64,000 nucleotides of DNA from CAZKHG01 sp964552655. Lineage in GTDB: Bacteria > Bacteroidota > Bacteroidia > Bacteroidales > Tenuifilaceae. The translations under genes and the position numbers were made by a program. The stretch lies in contig CAZKHG010000015.1 of the NCBI GenBank assembly GCA_964552655.1, positions 1 through 64,000 of the forward strand, read 5' to 3'. Below the pieces are notes generated by a model. That model was not told the origin of the DNA. It saw only the letters and a list, made by a program, of their open reading frames with translations, and searched no databases. Shown here piece after piece: positions 60,240 through 64,000 of this stretch. Numbering within the stretch: position 1 is the stretch's first letter; each line of letters begins with the position of its first letter.

Positions 60240-60944
60240 CTAATGTTTTACTTCAAATTTTAACATGGGGAATTTTTCATCGGGCAGCTCCAAAGAGCTG
60301 CCTTTTATTTTAGGTAAATAATTGGTTAACTCCCAGAGTAAAACAAAATTGCCATCCTCGTTTATATGCTTCTCGATTAATGGAATACCCAAATTTTGAT
60401 AGCTTATTAAACTGGTATCTGCAACCGTTATTCTTAAAGTGGCATTCTGAAGGCTAACATTGTAAGCGGTTACAGGTCCCCATGTTCGTAAATCACCATT
60501 AATACCAGACCTTCCCTTATACTCCAATTCTACAGTAAGGGGAAAATTAATTTTGGAATTACTTTCATTCACAAGTTTAAAACATCTTCCTTGCAATTGA
60601 TCAACAGAGGTAACATCAACCTGTGCATTTTTAACCCGTTTCCCGTTGAAATCGTAAACCTTCAACCTGATGCTTTTCTGAATATCGCTATAAGTTAAAA
60701 TTCCACATAAAATAAAATGGTTAAATGCATCTTTATCCAGAAAAGTAACCACCATGTTTTCTGCAACATCAATTCTATCAGTATCATATATCTTGATATC
60801 AACAACATTCCTTCGGACTACCCATTCGGTGTTTTTAATAAGAGATTCTGGAATTGTTGAAACATTCCATTGTGCTAAAGCGGCAAACCATGACCCAATG
60901 AAAAAAGTAGTACAGATAATGCTTTTCATATAATTCAAATTCAC
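60240..60944 (-). CDS. Hypothetical secreted protein
   Basis: 234 residues; the fifth-residue region suggests a start at the second Met (MKSIICTTFFIGSWFAALAQ). The signal peptide is cleaved after AALAQ, so the protein is periplasmic or surface-exposed. Mature part is beta-rich without known motifs. No family recognised. Convergent with purA (10 bp between stops). The MFS gene lies upstream on the same strand, separated by a terminator. Confidence 0.7.
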   Translation of the reverse strand: MNLNYMKSIICTTFFIGSWFAALAQWNVSTIPESLIKNTEWVVRRNVVDIKIYDTDRIDVAENMVVTFLDKDAFNHFILCGILTYSDIQKSIRLKVYDFNGKRVKNAQVDVTSVDQLQGRCFKLVNESNSKINFPLTVELEYKGRSGINGDLRTWGPVTAYNVSLQNATLRITVADTSLISYQNLGIPLIEKHINEDGNFVLLWELTNYLPKIKGSSLELPDEKFPMLKFEVKH

Positions 60945-60965
60945 AACAACCTAGAAACAAAAAAG

Positions 60966-60993
60966 AAAAACGCCCATAATTCAGGGCGTTTTA
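60966..60993. terminator. Terminator downstream of the MFS transporter gene
   Basis: AAAACGCCC / GGGCGTTTT stem with a short AT-rich loop. It follows the MFS stop on the minus strand. Confidence 0.8.
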
Positions 60994-61011
60994 TAATCAA
61001 CAAATAAATTA

Positions 61012-62406
61012 CTATTTTTTGATGTTAGGTAATTCCAAACCATACCCCTTTTTCCTGTCCTCTGCTTTAAGCAGGTATGCAAAAACAATGGCAAGAAGAC
61101 CAAACCCGGTAAAAATTGCCATGGGTAATGTATAATTGTAAGTGTTAACAGTTAACCCATCGAGAATTTTCTGCCCTGTAACACAGTACTTATCGAGAAC
61201 CCAACCAATTAACGCAGGCACTAACATTAAGCCGACATTCTGAACCAGGAATATTAATGCGTAAGCAGTTCCCAGCTGATTTTCGGGGATAATTTTTGGA
61301 ACTGATGGCCACATGGCCGAAGGAACAAGGGAAAATCCAATTCCTAGGATTATGATCAAAATTATAGCAATTAACCAATGGTTTAAGAATGGGATGGTAA
61401 ACATGGTGTGAACAAAAATAATCAGGGCAGCACCAATTAGCATAATTGTAGCCCCTTTACCTTTCCTGTCGTAAAGATTTCCAAAGAAAGGTGTCAAGAG
61501 AATCGTCCCAAAAGGCAACATGGAGGGGATCAAACCTGCCAGCTCATTTGAAATTCCGAATTTATTTACCATTAAATCTGATGCATATTTCAGGAATGGG
61601 AATACAGCAGAATAAAACAGAACACAAAGAATAGCAATATACCACCAACCTTTATTTGTAAGGATGTTTCCAATATCTGATAAACGGAAAGCTTCTTCTT
61701 CAACCTTATTCTGGTTTGCGGCATCGGCCTCGGCCTGGGAAGCATCCAGCTTTTTATCCATGAAAGTATAAATAAAGAAGGCAATTAACCCAATACAAAG
61801 CATAATAAGGCAAACCAGAATGGGTGCTGAAACAGTATGAAATACTTTAGCAATTGGGACAGATGTAGATAATGCCAAAGCGGTACCTAAACGTGCTGTA
61901 GCCATCTCAAGCCCCATTGCCAATGCCAACTCTTTGCCTTTAAACCACTTAACTATGATTTTTGAAACGGTTATCCCGGCTACTTCAACCCCTACGCCAA
62001 AGATTGCAAAACCGATTGCAGCCATAAAAACCTGGGCTTTTACATCCCAAAATAATAGGTGCCACATTTGCCCATCAAGGGTGTGAGTGGAAACAGCCCA
62101 GTACTTGATTGAAGTACCAATTACCATTATGGAAGCAGCCATTAATCCGGTAAAACGAACACCCATTTTATCCAGAATAATGCCACCTACTAAAAGCATT
62201 AAAAGGAATACATTAAACCATCCGTATGCGCTGGTGAAAAAACCATACTCAGAGCTATCCCAACCGAGTTGTCCTTCGAGTAAGCCCTTAAGCGGAGCCA
62301 TCACATCGGTTAAGTAATAACCGCATAGCATAGTAAATGCTACAACTGCCAAAGCAGTCCATCTGGCTGCCGCAGAATCGCGCAAAGTTTTCCTAATTTG
62401 TTCCAT
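61012..62406 (-). CDS. MFS-family transporter
   Basis: 464 residues, twelve transmembrane segments with a large central loop (about 215-245; EAFRLSDIGNILTNKG). The first half has GYYLTDVMAPLKGLLEGQLGWDSSEYGFFTSAYGWFNVFLLM and the conserved loop region GLMAASIMVIGTSIKY. Substrate not identifiable: nearest resemblance is to Bacteroidota MFS proteins of the OFA/nucleoside-like type. Monocistronic, with terminator downstream. Confidence 0.9.
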   Translation of the reverse strand: MEQIRKTLRDSAAARWTALAVVAFTMLCGYYLTDVMAPLKGLLEGQLGWDSSEYGFFTSAYGWFNVFLLMLLVGGIILDKMGVRFTGLMAASIMVIGTSIKYWAVSTHTLDGQMWHLLFWDVKAQVFMAAIGFAIFGVGVEVAGITVSKIIVKWFKGKELALAMGLEMATARLGTALALSTSVPIAKVFHTVSAPILVCLIMLCIGLIAFFIYTFMDKKLDASQAEADAANQNKVEEEAFRLSDIGNILTNKGWWYIAILCVLFYSAVFPFLKYASDLMVNKFGISNELAGLIPSMLPFGTILLTPFFGNLYDRKGKGATIMLIGAALIIFVHTMFTIPFLNHWLIAIILIIILGIGFSLVPSAMWPSVPKIIPENQLGTAYALIFLVQNVGLMLVPALIGWVLDKYCVTGQKILDGLTVNTYNYTLPMAIFTGFGLLAIVFAYLLKAEDRKKGYGLELPNIKK

Positions 62407-62528
62407 AAAAGATTATAAGTATTATTATTTGAATTTAATTTCTTGTTTTTTTAACCCCACAAATAAAATCAAAATATTATTCTTTTCCTATGTTAGATAT
62501 CAGCATAAAAAATAATTAACAAATGAAA

Positions 62529-62552
62529 AGAGCAATGGCAATCCATTGCTCT
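62529..62552. terminator. Terminator downstream of the SPOR lipoprotein gene
   Basis: AGAGCAATGG / CCATTGCTCT stem with CAAT loop, followed on the minus strand by CTTTTCATTT. Confidence 0.75.
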
Positions 62553-62588
62553 AACACAGAAGCATTATCTAAAACTAATGATTTCCTG

Positions 62589-63029
62589 CTAGTTAGCTTC
62601 GTAAACCCAGAGTTCTATGGGCTCTTCTTTCCCCTCATTAATTTTGTTGATCTCCCTGAATGCCTTGCTGTAGGTATCAAAAGAGGCAATTGAAACCATC
62701 CTGAAACCATTGGGTGACTCAACAATTTTAGCATTATTAAATCCCATGTTGGCTACTTCCTTTTGCCAGTTATCGGCATTGGTTGGAACCTTAAAACTCC
62801 CGATGATAACATGGAATTTATTCATAGCCATGTATTCCTGAACCCTGCGTAGGGAATCCTGCTGGGCTTGTAACTTTGCAGCCGCAACAGCTTCTGCATT
62901 TTTAATGCTATCCTGTTTTGCTTGCCAGGCTGCTGTAGTATCTACTTCATTCCCTTTATTGCCTTTAAAATACTTACAGCCAGGCATTACAAATGCCAGA
63001 ACTAGAATAAGGATTAATAGTTTTTTCAT
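62589..63029 (-). CDS. SPOR-domain lipoprotein
   Basis: 146 residues. Lipobox VMPGC (Cys18), an alanine/lysine/glutamine-rich linker (about 35-70, likely coiled coil) and a C-terminal SPOR domain (about 73-146: FHVIIGSFKVPTNADNW ... VANMGFNNAKIVESPNG). SPOR domains bind glycan-denuded peptidoglycan at division sites. Likely located at the septum or envelope, lipid-anchored. Confidence 0.9.
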   Translation of the reverse strand: MKKLLILILVLAFVMPGCKYFKGNKGNEVDTTAAWQAKQDSIKNAEAVAAAKLQAQQDSLRRVQEYMAMNKFHVIIGSFKVPTNADNWQKEVANMGFNNAKIVESPNGFRMVSIASFDTYSKAFREINKINEGKEEPIELWVYEAN

Positions 63030-63177
63030 GGTTATTAGGTAATTTTTCAGGAAACCAAATTACAAAAAAAAAGTATTCCCCAAGGTTTTCCCTTAATAAT
63101 ATTAATTAAATGATTATCAACAATTAATAAAACTTATCAACCACCAACTTGGTAAACGGCTGATTTATTTGCTTTTA

Positions 63178-64000
63178 CTACAATTGAAAAGGCTTTTTTC
63201 TTGAGAAATCGGGGCGATAAAAATCTGCGCTCTTCAGCTCCTGTACCCATCCCCGAAACCCTAATTCTTCGATCTTTTCCAAAACTTTTGAATATTCTGA
63301 AGCCGAAAGAACCCTGTTAATAGGTAATGATAAATTTAATCCATCGGGAGGATAGTATTGAGCCATCAGCGAAATATGCAATTTAACGGAAAAATTATCT
63401 GCAATGAAATTCAGTATTTTTATACTATCCTTGTAATAGCCGGGAAGCACCAAGTGCCTGATAATTATTCCTGATTCAGCAATATCATGATCGTTCACTA
63501 TCAGGGTAGAGCCCTTCTGGCGGAACATTTCCTTAAGAGCCAATGAGGCAACATTAAAATAATCGGGGACATTTGAATACATCTCGCCCAAACGATTGTC
63601 AAAATACTTAAAATCGGGCAGGTAAATATCAACTATTCCCTCAAGTTTTCTGAGGGTTTCGACGCTATCGTAGCAATTTGTATTGTACACAACTCTGGGA
63701 AAATATCCCTTATCTCTCAATCTTTTAATTATCTGAATCATCTGGGAAACCTGGTGGGATGGGGAAACGAAGCCAAGCAGCTCAACCCCGTTATCAAGAT
63801 TATCACATATTTTATCAATTATCATGTCATACTCTGTAAGCCAGTAATTTTCACTCCACTGATTACGGCTAATCTGGAAGTTCTGACAATAAACACATTG
63901 CAAATTACAATGGGCAAAAAACACGTTGCAAATACCCTTTTCACCCGATAAAACCGGTTCCTCGCCCTGATGCAGAAAGATGCTTGATATTAATGGCATG
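63178..64000 (-). CDS. Radical SAM protein, PflA-like COG1313 type (N-terminus beyond window)
   Basis: 273 residues visible. The [4Fe-4S] radical SAM motif is CNLQCVYC (Cys31, Cys35, Cys38), with EPVLSGEKGICNVFFAHCNL ahead of it. COG1313 proteins normally carry a further N-terminal Cys-rich region (CxLCPRxC), which would lie to the right of 64000, so the true start is outside the window and the Met at 63999 may be internal. Further blocks: NCYDSVETLRKLEGIVDIYLPDFK and IIRHLVLPGYYKDS. Related to the pyruvate-formate-lyase-activating enzymes, substrate unknown. Confidence 0.85.
   Translation of the reverse strand, partial: MPLISSIFLHQGEEPVLSGEKGICNVFFAHCNLQCVYCQNFQISRNQWSENYWLTEYDMIIDKICDNLDNGVELLGFVSPSHQVSQMIQIIKRLRDKGYFPRVVYNTNCYDSVETLRKLEGIVDIYLPDFKYFDNRLGEMYSNVPDYFNVASLALKEMFRQKGSTLIVNDHDIAESGIIIRHLVLPGYYKDSIKILNFIADNFSVKLHISLMAQYYPPDGLNLSLPINRVLSASEYSKVLEKIEELGFRGWVQELKSADFYRPDFSRKKPFQL

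Overview
The window comes from a Bacteroidota genome, probably class Bacteroidia or a close relative. Evidence: a SusC/SusD pair, a type IX secretion type B sorting domain, a DUF4835 (PorD-type) protein, a short primary sigma factor of about 286 residues, TAnnTTTG promoter elements, and the gene order bamD-rpoZ-coaBC-DUF4835-recN. An Rnf complex together with a caa3-type oxidase suggests a metabolically flexible or facultative organism. This is chromosomal sequence with four 100-N scaffold gaps (5469-5568, 18156-18255, 18602-18701, 24798-24897), all next to or inside repeats.

Layout. 1-4951: two related small secreted beta-rich proteins and a 1229-residue outer-membrane protein built like a fimbrial usher with an OmpA anchor, a candidate surface-structure system. 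5059-9404: a four-helix-bundle protein, a heptamer repeat running up to dapF, a SiaC-type protein, an HtrA protease and the primary sigma factor. 9437-15374 (minus strand): fabI, then recN, DUF4835, coaBC, rpoZ and bamD. 15615-17901: an alpha-oxoamine synthase and trxB converge on one terminator. 18035-19080: an unusual tRNA-Pro locus, described below. 19162-23712: susD and susC. 24064-29239: an FtsE-like ATPase and a four-gene minus-strand envelope operon (two NodB-type deacetylase proteins, two acyltransferase-like proteins). 29876-35286: rseC-rnfBCDGEA on the minus strand. 36653-45379: a respiratory cluster (Fe-S protein, NrfD-type membrane protein, cytochrome c, DoxX, SCO, caa3 oxidase subunits I, III, IV, II and heme farnesyltransferase). 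45495-64000: a membrane protein with a small XRE regulator, DUF3108, recG, a response regulator, a ClC channel, an M16 peptidase pair, a T9SS cargo protein, a RelA/SpoT enzyme, Fur, purA, an MFS transporter, a SPOR lipoprotein and an edge-truncated radical SAM gene.

How the genes work together. The respiratory cluster looks like a self-contained branch: an Fe-S/NrfD quinol-oxidising module could pass electrons through a membrane-anchored cytochrome c to an A2-type caa3 oxidase, whose assembly factors (SCO, CtaB) lie in the same run. Rnf links ferredoxin to NADH through an ion gradient. BamD, DUF4835, SusCD, the T9SS cargo protein and the usher-like cluster serve the outer membrane.

The strongest candidate for something undescribed is the tRNA-Pro(GGG) locus. 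A normal cloverleaf gene (18406-18479) is preceded by at least four in-phase 67-bp units, each a copy of the tRNA 5' half whose D-arm is replaced by a GC-rich perfect hairpin. It is followed by a 78-nt tRNA-Pro look-alike (18965-19042) that keeps the acceptor stem and anticodon arm but has perfect 7-bp hairpins in place of both the D-arm and the T-arm. The usher-like cluster and the catalytic-subunit-less Fe-S/NrfD/caa3 cluster are the next most interesting.
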